Below, piece after piece: positions 1 to 14,600 of a DNA stretch of 64,000 nt. Below the pieces are notes generated by a model. It worked only from the letters and a program-made list of their open reading frames with translations. It did not search any database and was not told the DNA's origin. Made by a program: the position numbers and the translations under genes. Origin of the DNA: Acanthopleura granulata. Its lineage: Eukaryota > Mollusca > Polyplacophora > Chitonida > Chitonidae. Position 1 is the stretch's first letter; the number at the start of each line of letters is the position of its first letter. Location: positions 3,683,540 through 3,747,539 of the forward strand of contig JABBOT010000002.1 of the NCBI GenBank assembly GCA_016165875.1, in the 5' to 3' direction.

Positions 1-3000
1 TAGAGCCTTGAAGACAAGTGGCTAGGGCCTGTGGAGTTGAGATGTGGGTTAGAGTGACCCATGCCACAATGAACATGCTGGAGACCATTTCTGAGGTCAT
101 GAAAAAAAATGCCTTCTGGGGCAAGCCTTCCTAATGGCAACTGGGATGCTTCCTGGATTCCCTAGATAGTCCCAAATGGACCACAGCACAATACAGGACT
201 GCAAAGCCATAAAGGCATGATTGCACATGCAAATGAGTCAATGCTCCACTTGTTGCATTAGCGAAAGAAATCTTCCTGGCAGTTGTCTTCTGAATACCAA
301 GAACAACAGGAATTTGGTTCTACCACACCCTCAGGAGAAAACACAACAGAACTGCATTATTGCAGTTTCTGATTACGATGACACAGAACAATGGGGGGGG
401 GGGAGGTAAAGTTCCACATTTTTATTTGTGCAAGGGAACACCTGGCTCAATCTCATCTCTGCTGAAACATTAATCCTAGCTGAAGAGCAAGGCAACAGAC
501 AACATTAATGGCCAAGAGGTGGTTCCACACACTGCCAAGGATGTTACACCAAAAAAATTTTGTGAAGTTACTTTTGAGCATTTCAATGTCTACCACATTC
601 AAACAACAACAAGCATACTACAGAGTGCATAAAGACAAAAATAAAACTGAAAAATCACTTAATTTGAGGAAATTTGGACTGTATCAGTGAGTTTTCCTGA
701 TGAATATATATTAACATGATCGGAAAGCTTTCAAAAGCAGAAAAATTATGAAGAACAACATGATCAGACAAAGGAATAAAGTTGATTTTCAGTTTCATTT
801 TGTTTTTGTATATTTAGTTGCATTTCATGAAACTGTTGTCATCTTATTACATGTATTACACAAAAAAACCTTGAACATGTTTTCAAGGTATTCATGGAAC
901 AGGTCAGGAGAGGACATCCTAACCTGCACACAGTGGCCTACATGGTAACCTCTGGTGGTAATGTCAGACATCTTGAAAGTGTTAAGGAGTCGTTTTTAAC
1001 TTTATTATCACTGGTTCTGACAAATGATAGCCTTTGGAAGGTCAAAATAAAATTTACATCAGAACTGTATACTTACAGCTTGAGAGTCTGGCCAGTGTGT
1101 CACTTATAACACAAAGGCCCATTTGCAGGCTAAAATATTGGCTTGAAATATGTCGAAGTCTTGATAAAAATGGTGACATCGAGGTTATGCCAGACTGCTA
1201 GACAAAATGTCAAATTTGAAACACTGGACAGACAAAAACACAAAGTTAACTGATCAGGAACTACTTTTATTCTATGATGGATCATTCAGCAAAAATTGGC
1301 AAAAAAGCACTGTTTGGCCACACACTAGAAATGCACTGACTGCCACCTCAGGCCAACACTTCGAATATGTAACATTACACATTCCAAGTCAAAATGGATG
1401 AAGGGAACTTCCCTGAGCATGCCCAGAAACCATCTTATCAGCTACATTTCCAGATAACACAAAAAGAACACTCTGTGTTTAACACGACCAGCCAGTGAGG
1501 AGGTGAACAAGGTTCATGGCAGTGTCTAACATGTCATCATAAGCTATGCTTTGTTCAGTTTACCAGGGAAGAATGGTAATGAACCAAGTCAAAACCAAAT
1601 ATTTAACTTTTTATTGGTAATATGTACATATTTCTAGCTGTGACCATTTTTGTAATCTTTGCATGTTGCTTTGTTTGTCTAGGTTTGTCTGTCAAATTTT
1701 GGACACCCTATCTTTCCACACTCACGTAATGAGGGGCCTCAATGCAAGCTTGAAATTTGTGGGATATTGCAGGTGTTGACAATTCGTACTTGTTTACCGT
1801 ATATCGTACTTGTTTACCCTTTCACTTCTACCAAAAGCAGCAGCCTAAAGTATAGCCCAGGATTTGAGGATAACTGGAATTAAAACTTTCTGGAACAGTT
1901 TATGCATGTGATTAAAGTGAAATGTCTGAATATAATAAAGGGTGCCATAAAAGTAATGCAAAGGTTGCATTTTCCCCTTCAGTTTTGAAGAAAATCAGTT
2001 TTGTTTATAGGTGGATAATTAATTTAATGTGCTGTCATTTTCAGCCAGGTTACTAAATGAGAAAGTCAAAATGTAAGTAATCCTGATATAAGTAATGAAA
2101 TCTCATTCTGCCATGACACCACAGTTGGATTGTTGATGTGAGAACAATATGCGTTCCTCTTTGGAGAGATTACATAAGGAAGCCCACATGCATGCATATA
2201 CATGTAAGGTGTACTTGTAAGACACACAGGCAATGGATTGCACCTTTGTATCATGGCTTCTACACTCAGGTATGGCATTGAGTGATCCATCAATAACAGA
2301 ACTATTGATCAACTCATAATACTGTATTTTCCTCTGAGCAAACAAAAGTCAGGTGTCAACAAAAGAATACAGCAAGGCAACCAATGTTACCACACTCACT
2401 GACATACAGACAGACGGCTTACCCAAAACACACCTGCACTTTTCCAATATGTACCTCTAGGATTACCGTTACCTTACAAAACCATCGTTGTTTTATGTTA
2501 CCTGCTTTGCACGTTATCACATATCTCGCTGCTCAATAATTTACGGCCTCTACTGCTCTGATTGCTAACAACGGCACTAATCTAGTCTCCTCCATCCAAA
2601 AGGTGTCTCTTCAGGTAACGGACTTGAAAAAAATCAATAACTTGTAATTTGGCTCGCACACAAGCGAACAGCATAAATCAATGTCATGTTCCTTGTGTGT
2701 ATACATGTACATCAGTAACTTTTACATTATGTCTTATGACTGGAACATCTGCTCAGACAATTCAATGGTATCTATCATATCACAAGTGCAAAGTTAGCTT
2801 GCGTACAAGCTAAATGCACAAGATTTACCTCCCACGCTAAATATGCAAAACTTATATGTAAATAGGTGTGCTGGCTTTTGAACTTTTGTCTGTAGGGTCA
2901 CCTTAATGAATCTGCACACAAAATTTGATCAAATGCAGACATTACTTGCAACACTTGTACCAAGTTGTCATCAAGGTTAAATATGCAAAAATTTATGTAC

Positions 3001-4713
3001 TGATTCAGCTATTTTGTTTAGTCTGATCTGAGGTTATGTATTAGCTGCTTGTCAACCAAGAAACAACTTCTGGCTCCTCTTGATGTTTGGAAAGACACAC
3101 ATTTTATTGGATTAGAATTAGATTAGATCACTTGTTATAATGAAAAGCTGGAAATTGTACCTAAATTAATTGTCAGGAAATTTTTAGAAGTACCTGTGCT
3201 GAACATATTTACTTTCAATGAAAATCAGACCATTCCCCAGATACATCTTAAAGTGGCCATTCTTGTTTATGACTGGTTTTTGCTACCTCAGATTATACAA
3301 GCCAACGTACCATGCCAACTGTATATATCTGTACACGCTTAGCAGTTATTTTAATTGCAAAATTGTCATTGTGATATTTCTTACAACTTTATAACATGTT
3401 GAATACCTTGAAAAATATACCAGCAGCAGTAGCAGATGACTGATAACATTTGCAGATGTACTCCAAGAGATGAAAAACCCTATCGATTTTCTTAGAGTAT
3501 AACTTAAAAGATGGAACAAAAGCAGTTCAACACTTTACTAGACAGTTTTACAGTGGTCTGTATAAGGAAACCCTTTCAAACCAAACATTACTGATCATTC
3601 TGTTGAAGCTTCTAACAGGTTTTTCCACTGTTAGAGGCTGTCCTGAGGATGCCATTACAGTTAATAGAGACATTCAGTCAGACATGTCTCTAAGTAAAAC
3701 TGCCCAGGAGTAAACAGTTTTCAGAGACAGCTGGCTGGGGACTGCCCCTCCCTGTCTGCCACAGAGGGCTCCCAGCAGCTGGTCCAGTAAGAATTCTGTC
3801 TGGAGGCAGATCAGAACACCTCAAGTACATCCCTGCAATTACTGCAGGCAAGGGAGCAGGAAGCTTTAGCACTGGTCACAGGTTCTCCGCCATGTGCAGC
3901 TCATAAATCACAGCTTCTAGAGGAGCCTTACAGATGGCACAACTAATAAAGACTCATTAGCCTGCACAACGCTCATTTGAAATGAAAAGGGTGTGAGGAT
4001 TCTTGGAATTAGAATCTTTATACAGGGACAATGAAATTCGACTAATAACAGGGTTTAAATATGCAAAGACAACGTCAATACTTCAACATCTTTAGGTTAG
4101 ACATTTTGCAAACATGAGAGGGCTTGATTTCAGTTTATTGGAATTTCACACACAATTAAGAAATTCAATGAAACATTTACTGATGGCTGTCTGTTTATGC
4201 ATTGTGGATTTGCTTAAATCCACCATTTGATTTGGGACAGTTTTATTTAAAATTTAGAAATTTATATCAATTTACAGTACAGGTCCATATCTACAGAAAT
4301 CTTCACTGTCTCTGACTATAATTACATGAATGAAGACAAAATATTGAGAGCAAAATATGAAATCTATGATGCCTGTTACATAAATAGTCTCCATAAATTT
4401 CTTTGATAGTGTACAATATTGTTTTCACATATCCAAGAAAGAAAGAAAAAACTTGACAAACTCCAGACTTTTTTCACAGCCCAGCGGTTAAAACATTGAT
4501 TAAATGAGAGTAATAAAACCAACCGGAGCTGCAAAGTCTATATTTGTTGGTGCGCAGACTAATGGGACTCATCCTAGACATTACGTTGGTGTTTGATGGC
4601 AATCGATGGCGCTATGCGAACAGGCGATGCTGTCTGATGTAAACACTGCCACTCTTCCAATGTCTTTCATAATGGATTGCCAGGATTTATTACAAGAGCA
4701 GAACCAGTAACCA

Positions 4714-4734
4714 GCACGTCATGTGCTGACGTGC
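4714..4734. promoter_or_regulatory. Inverted repeat with two CRE-like half sites
   Basis: GCACGTCA and its complement TGACGTGC, eight-base arms separated by five bases. Each arm contains TGACG-type bZIP half sites. It may be a bZIP-binding element or a small hairpin; location deep in an intron gives no further support. Confidence 0.3.
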
Positions 4735-5752
4735 CACCAGGTGCTGCCCAGCCAATAAGCTTGAGATCCTACAACTGGCAACCCAACTCAGCATCTGCCC
4801 CAATGTTGTAAGATTGAGGGCCACACACAACCAAAGGAATACAGGAGAGTTTTAAAAAAATGTTTGCACCTGGTAACCTGTTTTGGTATCAATCAGTTGC
4901 TAGCCTATGGAATTCAACAGGGAATATATGAAAAAAGAAAATACAAAACAAAAAACAGCAAGATTTCTTAAAGTGCCCAATCTTGGCCATCCTATCAGAC
5001 ATGGTATAATGTCATGATCTACTTTGTCATAAAGTCGTATATATCATCTGGCATTGTATTGAATACTTGATACAAATACTGACATCATCAATAAGCTAAC
5101 TTGACACAACTGATACAATACAACGTCCTTGACAATTTGGGCATCATCATCAACACATGCACTCAATGTTTCAGACAGGTGAACGCACGAACCATGTAAC
5201 ACCTTCTCGGAGCCTGAGAGAGCTTTGATGTATTCGCTGAACAACCAAAATCAAGACACTACTGGATGACAAAACATGAAAGATAACTCCTCAACATAAT
5301 TAGACCAACAATGGCAGAGTTATACCAACAGCATCTCAGCATGCCTCTTAAGAGATGTTCAGAATTCTTGTACTTACTGCAACCAGAAGTGAATCTATTC
5401 CTAGGGCTGACCAAGACATAAACAAGACTCAATGGTGCTGGGAGTCATTTACCACTGGGTCTACTAGCTATAGCTTATCACTGAAAAGACCTCTGCTGGT
5501 ACAGACTTCCTGTAGCCCTATGGCATACATTAGCAAACCAGGGGTCATCCCTAAACAGCATGTGACTGAAGACTGAGCTTTAAACTGGACAGGCTAAGTC
5601 TGAAGGGCAGCAGCCACAATGTTCAGAGTTCAGAGACAATGTAGCTGCATGGGTACAGTGATACTGAGGAACTGTGTGTGAGAGGGAAGGAGGGTAGGGG
5701 CTTGAGTTACCCCCCAAAACCACATGGAGAAGATCCTTTACACCCCTAAACT

Positions 5753-5784
5753 GGGGTAGGGAAGGGATGGGATGGGGGCAGGGG
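5753..5784 (+). other. G-quadruplex candidate, six G-runs with 2-nt loops
   Basis: Six runs of three to five G separated by TA, AA, AT, AT and CA. This fits the G3+N1-7 rule with the shortest loops, so folding on the plus strand is likely in vitro. The plus strand is the template strand for navigator. Confidence 0.6.
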
Positions 5785-6585
5785 CCCAATTAGCACGGTA
5801 ATGTCTATCCCAGCTCCTTGTACCATGTCACACATGCAGCTGGTGTAAACACAGAACAGTTAAGCAGGCAGTGTTTAGTAGATGAACCATACGGGTCTAA
5901 CATACCTAAAGGCCTTCAGTCTGTCATCTTTGGTTAACTATCTCCCTTATCAGAACTCTGCTGTGTCAAGCTATCCCACAGACCAATATGCTGGGTGGGA
6001 GGCAGATGGCCTTTAAGATCTGATATGACTTGGCTATTACCAAAACTGATAAGGTAAATCACTGCAATGAGTGGTTTTGTAATACCTAAGTTAATTAAAA
6101 AGACCACTGGAATCTCTATGGTATTAAATTTGCTCATATTCAGAAATACGTTCCTGATATTTCCCCAGGCCATGAGATAGGAAAACAGCCGACTGGACAA
6201 AATGGAATGTGCTTTTCATGTTTTAGACAAGATTAGCAACTTTTGCGCTGATCCTTACAATATGCATTAAAATCTTTGGCTGTTGTCATTCCTAAGACTC
6301 ACAAGTGTCAGACGTGAAATATTAATGTGGCTATAAATGTATTGATAATACTTCACACAGGCTCTCAGAGACATGCCCTGGGGGAAACTGTCGCCTGTCC
6401 CCTATATTTGGCTTGCCAAAGATATTTTCCTCATGAACTCCGCACAGCAAATCTTAGCATCCAGCACTCTTGGTATAATACAGCAGTTATTCAAAGCAAC
6501 AAGTTTCCAACCCTAAAAGTGCTTGTGTGCCAAGTAAAAAATGAAAAAAAAAATTCAATCCAGTTATAAATAGGACTTTATGAGT

Positions 6586-6804
6586 CTAAAAGGGCCATGG
6601 TACCAAATATGAATTTGTTATGGTGATCAGAATTAGTGCCAGTCGGGAATCCGTATCTCGCCACTTGAAAAGGCTCTCATCTAGAGCTTGTTTCTCAATT
6701 GATCGTGGCTGAACCCCCGTAATTTCATTGATTTCATCTTCCATCAAGTCACCATCCAACCAGGTCAAACCTTGATGAGGTGAAAGACTGCTGATAGCAT
6801 GATA
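6586..6804 (-). other. Coding-like ORF of about 73 codons, unidentified
   Basis: A minus-strand frame open from a TGA just above 6804 to a TAG at 6588-6586. It has no ATG near its start (one internal ATG). The middle reads DLMEDEINEITGVQPRSIEK followed by QALDESLFKWRDTDSRL, a charged, helix-compatible composition unlike most chance frames nearby. The last 20 residues turn hydrophobic and look non-coding. A CAG at about 6791-6789 could be an acceptor, and a GTGG inside the frame a weak donor. It lies in the downstream navigator intron on the same strand. It may be an exon of navigator or of a nested gene, a decayed transposon or retrocopy, or chance. No motif allows a functional call. Confidence 0.2.
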
Positions 6805-9800
6805 TCACAGTAACTGGCAGCTCAAGTTCTGATTGGCTGCTTATCAAGCAAAATCTGAAAAAGGTTCCCATTATACATCTCAGTTTCCATAGCAACAATC
6901 GTTGGAATTTTCACACCCTCATTCTTTTTTTCTCTCATATCATCTGGTGCTAACATTAACGTTCTAATCTTACAAATCCTTTAATCATCAAGAAAAAAAT
7001 TAATTAAAAATAAATCAACTTAATGAGATGCAATAATGTTAAAAGGTAACAATGTTTGTAATTAATGTATGAACTATGCCAAATACTGCATTTTCAATTC
7101 CTTTCAGTTCCACTTTTGGTCAAACTTTAAAACTGTAAATGTTGTATAATGTCGACAATGGAAATGTCACAGCAACAAGCAATGGGTATTTAAAAAAAAA
7201 ACACACGGCTTCCCTTTACTCAAGAGGAGAGCATGCATAAATTCACCCATAATTAATTAAATTACGGTTTTTGTGGTAATTTACCTAATTCTGCTCAGAG
7301 TTAGTTAATTTAGATGCAAGGACATAACAGCACTGCCTGACAGATCTAATAACTGCACTGTAACTGTCACTCTGAAGAACTGATTATTTCCCAGGAAAGA
7401 CTGAAGTCAGAGACAAAGTAAGTGGCAAAGCACTGAAGTTTGTCTGCCCGAAATCTATTGAGACGTTTTGTCCATAAGGCACACCATAATGAAGTGACCA
7501 ACTAGGCTCACCCTATCGATTAATTCAACAGTCTAAATTGATTATCCCAAGACAAGACCATTGAGCAGTCACTGTCAAACTAAACCGAATAAAATGATGC
7601 ATGCGAAAGAATCACGCAAACTAATGGAACTTATTTTCTGGTCGTTTGAGAGCTAGGACCATTGTTCTGAGAGGAATTACTTGGAAGGATTCCATACCTA
7701 GCCAATTCTAAAAGTTGATAGTACAGCAATTACATATACCCACACAGACAACTGACCAAATTTGCAATCATTGACGACTGAATAGTGAAACAGGTCTGGC
7801 AAATATTAGGCTAAGCATGGAACGGCTGAACCAGCATCTAGGCATTTCAAACTACATTCAAAGCATCCATTTACGTCTGAAAACTTGATCAAATTTAAGG
7901 ACGGTTGGTTTATAGCGATAGAATAAGCAATATGAAGATTGAGCAAATTACGTTTTGAAATGTACATTTCTGGTTAATTCATTCAAAATTCACTCAAAGT
8001 TCCTCATAATGCTCACTCCATACCCAGAGAAAATGCCAAATAAATTAAAATAATATTCTCTTTGTTTCGCAAACTGATTGAACCATTAAAATTGTCAACG
8101 AAATATCCACTACGAGAATTCCCAGCAGAAGTACTTACCGTTCCTTGGACTGACTTAACCCACGACAGGTTAATGATTTAAGGACAGTCGAGGACTAGAG
8201 GTTTGGTCTTCAGAGACTCTATAATCCAGCCATGCCTGTGATACAGTACTTAATGCCACCAGACTCAGTCAGAATGCCCCTAAGAGCTTCAAAGCTACCA
8301 AAATTTATCGCACAGGCAACACAGTGGTGTCTCTTCAGACCCTCAAAATTGCAGAATTGCAAGAGGGGACGTCTTTTTTTTGCACAGCTCTCACACAGAG
8401 CAGCTGTAACCATAACAGCTGCAGGCAATATTGCACTGCTGTAAGCGTGCCATCAAAGAAGTGCAGTACCTGCATGCTTACAAAGAGCACAACTGCATCC
8501 AGACACACTGGAGAATTAAAGGTTAATACTAAGTCACCAGAATGTCCACATGCTGCAAAGAATCCTCTCCTCTGCCTCTTATTCATGTTCTTGGTATCCC
8601 AAGTACCTTTTCAAGAGACAGCTTTGAAAAAAGTCAGCAATTTAACATGTGAAGAAATAAGCCCCCCCCCCACAACATTTTTCACAAGTTTCATGGTCCT
8701 GATGTAATTTCGCAGGACATCAAAAGGTGGATACCATGTTCTTCTTTATTCACAACGGTGCAAACAGAATCTAAACACTTGCACGGTCAAAGCAGGAGAC
8801 ACCACATGATGCCAGAAAACACTAACAATACGATGCAGATTAGAGGAGGATGGTTACCTAAGGAATTCCTGGCCTTAGGTTTAATGACAGGAACACTGTC
8901 ACAGACAATTTGGTTTAGAATACATCACTTTGGTAGAGGACCTTCATATGAGCTGTAGAATTTCGACATAAATCAGTTTCACACACACTACGGTTGTCTA
9001 GCAAAGCTACTTCTATCACATTTAACTAGGGCCGAAACGGTAATTGTAAGATAATCAGAAACAATGTTGCCTTTCATTATAGCTGATGACTGAGTCTGCA
9101 AGTCAAAGGTTGCCACATGTGGGCTCCACTGGCCCTCATCTTAAAGAATGTGTTATCAGTGACAGATGTTCCTAGTTTGACATACTGTATCCTCCCTTTG
9201 CACCATCAGCTTTGCCACAATGATGCCGAACACACTAACACACCCACTCGCCAAATGGCAGTTAAAATGGCAAGATTTATGACAGCTTTGCACTGCCTTC
9301 ATGCAGGCCATGTAAAAAATGTGCATCTGGCTTCTTCAGGAAACAAGACTGAAACACTTGGAACAATTATTTTTTTTTTCTTTTTTACTTTTGGAAGATG
9401 CTCACTATATATAACTTTGTGTGTACTTAGAAACAATTTAAATCTGAGTGGTAAGAACCTGGTTTAGAAAACAAATGTCTGGATTTGGCAGATATTTGTT
9501 GATTAGATCTCTGGTAAACAAACAAGGATGTGAGAACAAGGTATCCCAGGGAAGATTTGCAGTTAACAAGACATACATCAGGACCTGATATATCAACCAG
9601 AAGTCAGCGGTGGCCACATGTCTGTGACAGCATCTGTCACGCCTGAGGTCTTGGCAAGCTGCTGGGTCCAGAGGGAGAATTGTCATATGTCATAACAGTA
9701 GGATGGATATCTGGTTGGAGATACAGAGGCCTGGCTGAAACTATGCTAGCATTCAAAATTATTCCCCACCAAAATTTACAACTTTTCATCCTGAATTAAC

Positions 9801-11661
9801 AGATGCAAATGTCAAAAATTGTAAACAATGTAACTACATGTATATAAGAGGATCATCTGTGTCAAACATGTGTCTTTAAGTCCCGGTGATCTCATGTATA
9901 TGAAACCCAGCAATAAACTCTTTTTTAGACTTGAAATATGTCTTTTAAAATATAAAATTGACAATTTTGTCTCTTTCATCAAACCTGCAGCAACAAACAC
10001 TGACATGGCTATGAATTTTAAGATAATGGGCTGGCAGCAGAGAACATTCATCACAAGTCTGTTTTAAGCATGGTAAAAACACAGGTTTTTCAAGAATCCT
10101 TTGGGGTCTCATTTTTCACAAATTTTACGTCAAATATTATATAACCAATATTTTCTGGTTTACAACCAAAATCGAATTTCCATATCTTTACAATAACATA
10201 TCCTGTGACACTTCATTATCATTTGTAATGTTTAAATATAGAGTAAATAGGGTAATATTTTCATCAACCAAGAAAGACAAAATGATAGAAACTAGGGAGT
10301 TTTCTTCATAAATAAGTGTGGCAATACTTTAGTATTTATTTGCATTATCATAAAAATTGCTGACAAATTTATTCCCCATGAAATTCCTCCAGTTATTTGT
10401 TGCCATCAGTTTGAATCCAAGCTCTAACCTTTACACCCCTATCATTATCCTAAGTAAAACGTTTACAGTATATTTTACTACAGATTGTCTTCGTTATATC
10501 AAGCCAGAAAAAGATTTTATGCATGTTGTAAATTTCAAATTTGTCAGTGAAATGTACTGAAAGCTCTTAAACAGGTTGTGGGCAAACATTACGAGTTGAC
10601 TGACCCGTGAAGTTAGAAAAGACCACACTATCCCCGGTTCGTGTAATGTTTTGCAGCATGGTATTGTTCATAGAGCATTGAAGTCTGCATGGCCACAGGA
10701 GGATTAATTCGGGGTACATAGGCCGCATTAAGTGGGGCCATCTTGCTCTGGTCGTACGTCTTCTGTCACAGGCTGATTTCCTGAATGATCAAGAGAATTC
10801 ATCCTATTCTATTACCATGATTGAATGTTCCAAGAAGTATTTTGACATCAGGCTAGCACCTGTCTGTTTATACTGGTTTTATCCCCATCTTTACAGGTGA
10901 GTAAAGTTCTTTTGTTTTTGATTTTACCTGCCATCGGCGTGTGCGCGGACACATATTTGTTTTGTCTTTGCTCTCGATCAGTTAGGGGAACTACTATTTG
11001 ATTGGGTAATACATTTACATTAATATTCATCAGCTACTCTATCAGGTGGATCAGTTATTTCTGTCTGCTGGATCAGGGCAAAAAGCCTAGCTATAGCCGA
11101 AGCGTCTGACTTGATAAAATGAAGTCGACTACAGATGAACACATCAAGTCCCAATAAAAAATAATTAAACGCTTATGTTATAATGAAGCTACATGTAAGT
11201 GACTTAACTGTGCCACTTACAAGATGCTAGCTACTTCTACTGCCACACTATACACTGTACAAGTATGTATCAGTTGCTCAGATCATAACTCAAAGTCAAC
11301 ACTGGATGAATAAACTTGCCAAGGTAACATGAGCACAGGACTCGTGCCATTTAAGCTAATATAGGAGCATGAGCAAGGATGTAATCACATGGGGTTAATT
11401 TGTAAGTAAGGCTTCATGTTGAGATAGGTCTGGTAGTTAGCCTTTTTTTAAAACAGGTTTACTTGAGAAATGCTTCCTGGGTTATATAGGCTACATATGT
11501 ATATGTAGACAACGCTGCACCCATGGTAAATACTCATTTATAAATAGCATACTTGCAAACAGCAGCTGTATACAGGGCTGGGTACCTTTCAGGCTTGAGT
11601 TCAAATTGCCCTAAAGACAGGATTTTACTTCAGTTTTGAATCTTGAAAAAGACAAAACACG

Positions 11662-11698
11662 ACAATAACAACAACAACAACAAAAAAACAACAACAAG
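11662..11698. repeat. (AAC)n simple repeat
   Basis: AAC triplets interrupted by one run of seven A, giving two blocks of four and three units. Confidence 0.85.
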
Positions 11699-14600
11699 AA
11701 CATGTTTTGACAAATACAGCTTCTTCAAATACAGATGTCAAGCAATAACATTGATCTGGCGACTAGAAAAGAAAATCTTTCCTCAAAACATGGGCAAATT
11801 TGCAAATAACTGTGACATATCCCACAAAGAGCTGATGTTGTCCTGCATTTGTGCCCCTCATTAAGTGAAATGGCCTTGATAGGAGCTAGTATGTCAAGTT
11901 TTTTACCAACACAAAGACAGAGCAAGTAACAGAGCTAATCGTCGCAGTTAATAAATTAAGTTGCCATTCATATTTCTGTATGACAAAAAACCCCTTCTGA
12001 ATTTTGTTTTACACATGTTTTTTTTTTTTTCATTTCTGATGTTACAGTGTTGAACTTGTCAACCTCGAAAAAATACCTAAGTTAACAGCTGAAGGATATG
12101 GCGCGACCTAAGTCGTGCAGAATGCAAGAAAATGAGCTATGCACACACTTGTGGCTCCGGAGCCCTGGGTGAACAGGACATGCAACAGTCTCATACACTA
12201 CACCATCCACACTCAACCTTGAAAGCTTTCTTGTGTTGTACAATTATCAGACGTGATTTCAACCTTTTACATATAGTGGTTTTGCTGGGCGAGGAAAAAG
12301 GCTAGAGCATGCCATAGAATGCGAGTTTGTCAGTCAGAACAGTTGTTTAACCCAATGCCTGGTATTCAGCCACAGGCTTCAATGCTTCTCAGTAGAAACG
12401 TCAATTCCTTGCCACTATAACTGGTAATCGGCTTTCAAGTTTTGTCCTCTTAAATGATCGAGGCCATTTTTTTTTGCCGGTTGGCACTAGTTTTACCCAG
12501 GGAATGGACCTTTTATTAAGACGAATCTATACTGAGCTATATATAAGCATCGGGCCTGGACAGGAACTTATCCCCAGTCTGGGAAACAGCCAAACTGCCC
12601 TCAGCAAAACCTGCCAGACTGCCCTCAGGATCTGGTCTCTGTGATTTGTAGGCTATCAATGCCACTGGGGTTTACTTAACCTTTCTCTTCAAAGGGTCAA
12701 ATTTGGTGTAACAGCGTCTGGTCATGCAATGACAACTAGAAACCCAAAGGTAACAAATCATCCCTATAAACTTTCCCACATATCAACTGATTCAACACAC
12801 ATTGGTAAAACAAGGCAGAAATGTTGGGAGGGGAGGCAGGGAATATAGGCAACATGGTCATCTGGCAATCTAAACTGGCTTGGGATTCTTGACCATATGA
12901 AACAGCAATTTTTGTCTGAACCCCCTCCGCTAAAAGTATGCCAAATATGAACAATCCGCAAAGATATTTATCGAGTTAGCAGATTAGGTTTGGTTATCTG
13001 TTGGGACAGTACTGGAATGTAATGGGATATCGGTGCTATGTCCGTCTGGGGCCAGAGACCATAGTGTGTGTGAGAGCAAATGAGTCAGTACCCATACCCG
13101 CCAACAATGGCCTTGCTGTACAAATAACCCTGGCACCTCCATTTCAATTACTTTATGGTCAATGTATCCTATTTTGCTGGCCACTGCAACTGTCCATATG
13201 TAGAGGATCAGAGAGGCTGGTGTTTCTCATGGGCAATTACTACGTGCTTGCTTACACACAGCACCCTGGTAATCACATTCATGCCTATCATATGACCTGG
13301 CTCTCGGTGCAAGGACAATTTGTCTGGCCAGTGTAGAGCCGTCAAATTCCCACATAATAACATAAACAGGACACTTTTCCATCAAGGACAAATCCTGGCC
13401 TGGCAGTCTAAATCTTTCCCTCAAAAAGGTCTTGCTGGGCCCCTATTGTCTTTCTGTACTTTTTCGACGTTCTGGGGCTTTGTAGTATCCGGTCTTGCAC
13501 ATCAAACAGTGCCTAAGACCCTTGACTGTACAAAAAAGGCACAATAATTATCATAGCAATATCACATCCATGATGGTGCTCATAAAAATCAATAACACCC
13601 ATGCAAGCTGAAATTACTGAACCTTACAAAGCTTAATTGGACATATTATGCCACTCAATAAAGCAAAAATAGGCAATAAGCAACCTTCACAAATCAGCTG
13701 GCCATTAGCTCAGTCAAACAGGAAGCCATCTGACAAGAGCCTTCAATTAGCAAAAGCTTACTTTGCATTTCTTTTCTTCAAGACATCATAACATATGATT
13801 TTAATTTCAATCTAAACTGATTACATCCAGAAGGTGGATTCATAACATGATGTGAGTGGCCCAAGACCATGTCAAATCAATAGGTGAAGCTTACGATCTA
13901 TCTTAGATCCTATCAACACCTACACATCTTAGGGGCTTAAAGCTTTGAGGCTGTTTTATGGAAAACAAAAGATATCTCAACCATCTTTAATCATATTTAT
14001 GCACATACAGCTTTAACACCTTTTCATGCAATATTCATTTTACATCTCAACACACATGATAAATGTCCCGTGAATTCTGCATGCATTAAAAGCTATGATC
14101 AGACAGATGAATTGGGCTGTAATGAGAATGAGGGCAGCTGTTAGGCCTGCAGGCTGCTTGTGTTTTGATAATTAGCGGAAGCCTTGAGAGCAAGACTCAT
14201 ACTGCATACCACACGGTAACACAATGTTTTCAATTAGCACCTTACACAATGTCGGGTGTCAAAGCATGTCATATGAGCTACATTTTTTTATCCAGAAGTG
14301 TTTTGCCCCGGGGCAAGAAACATCACATTTGATGACACTCAGTGGCAGATTTTTCAAAGCCTGACCATATAGACAGTCAGTTTTGGGAATTTGCTTTATC
14401 CACATTCTTCATGTTTGAGAAAAAAATTCCAATGCAACTGGAAAAAAGATTGAATATCAAAGAGATGTTGAATTCAAAAATTTAAATAGGACAGAGAGCA
14501 TCAATCAAAAGAGAAGTTTTTAAAGCTCGCTATAACAAAGCTGGCTGTGTTAAACATTTTTCTTTCATTGAATTATAAACCATTACCTAACGCCATACTT

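Noticed and set aside
3690..3872. Minus-strand frame in a GC-richer patch after a pyrimidine-rich CAG
   Set aside because: The apparent acceptor (CTCCCTTGCCTGCAG) is decent, but the frame matches nothing in the navigator CH or downstream region and the third CH exon that should precede it was not found.
8324..8707. Open frame of 127 codons, plus strand
   Set aside because: Overlaps other open frames on both strands, runs through a poly-C stretch and has no domain or splice context.
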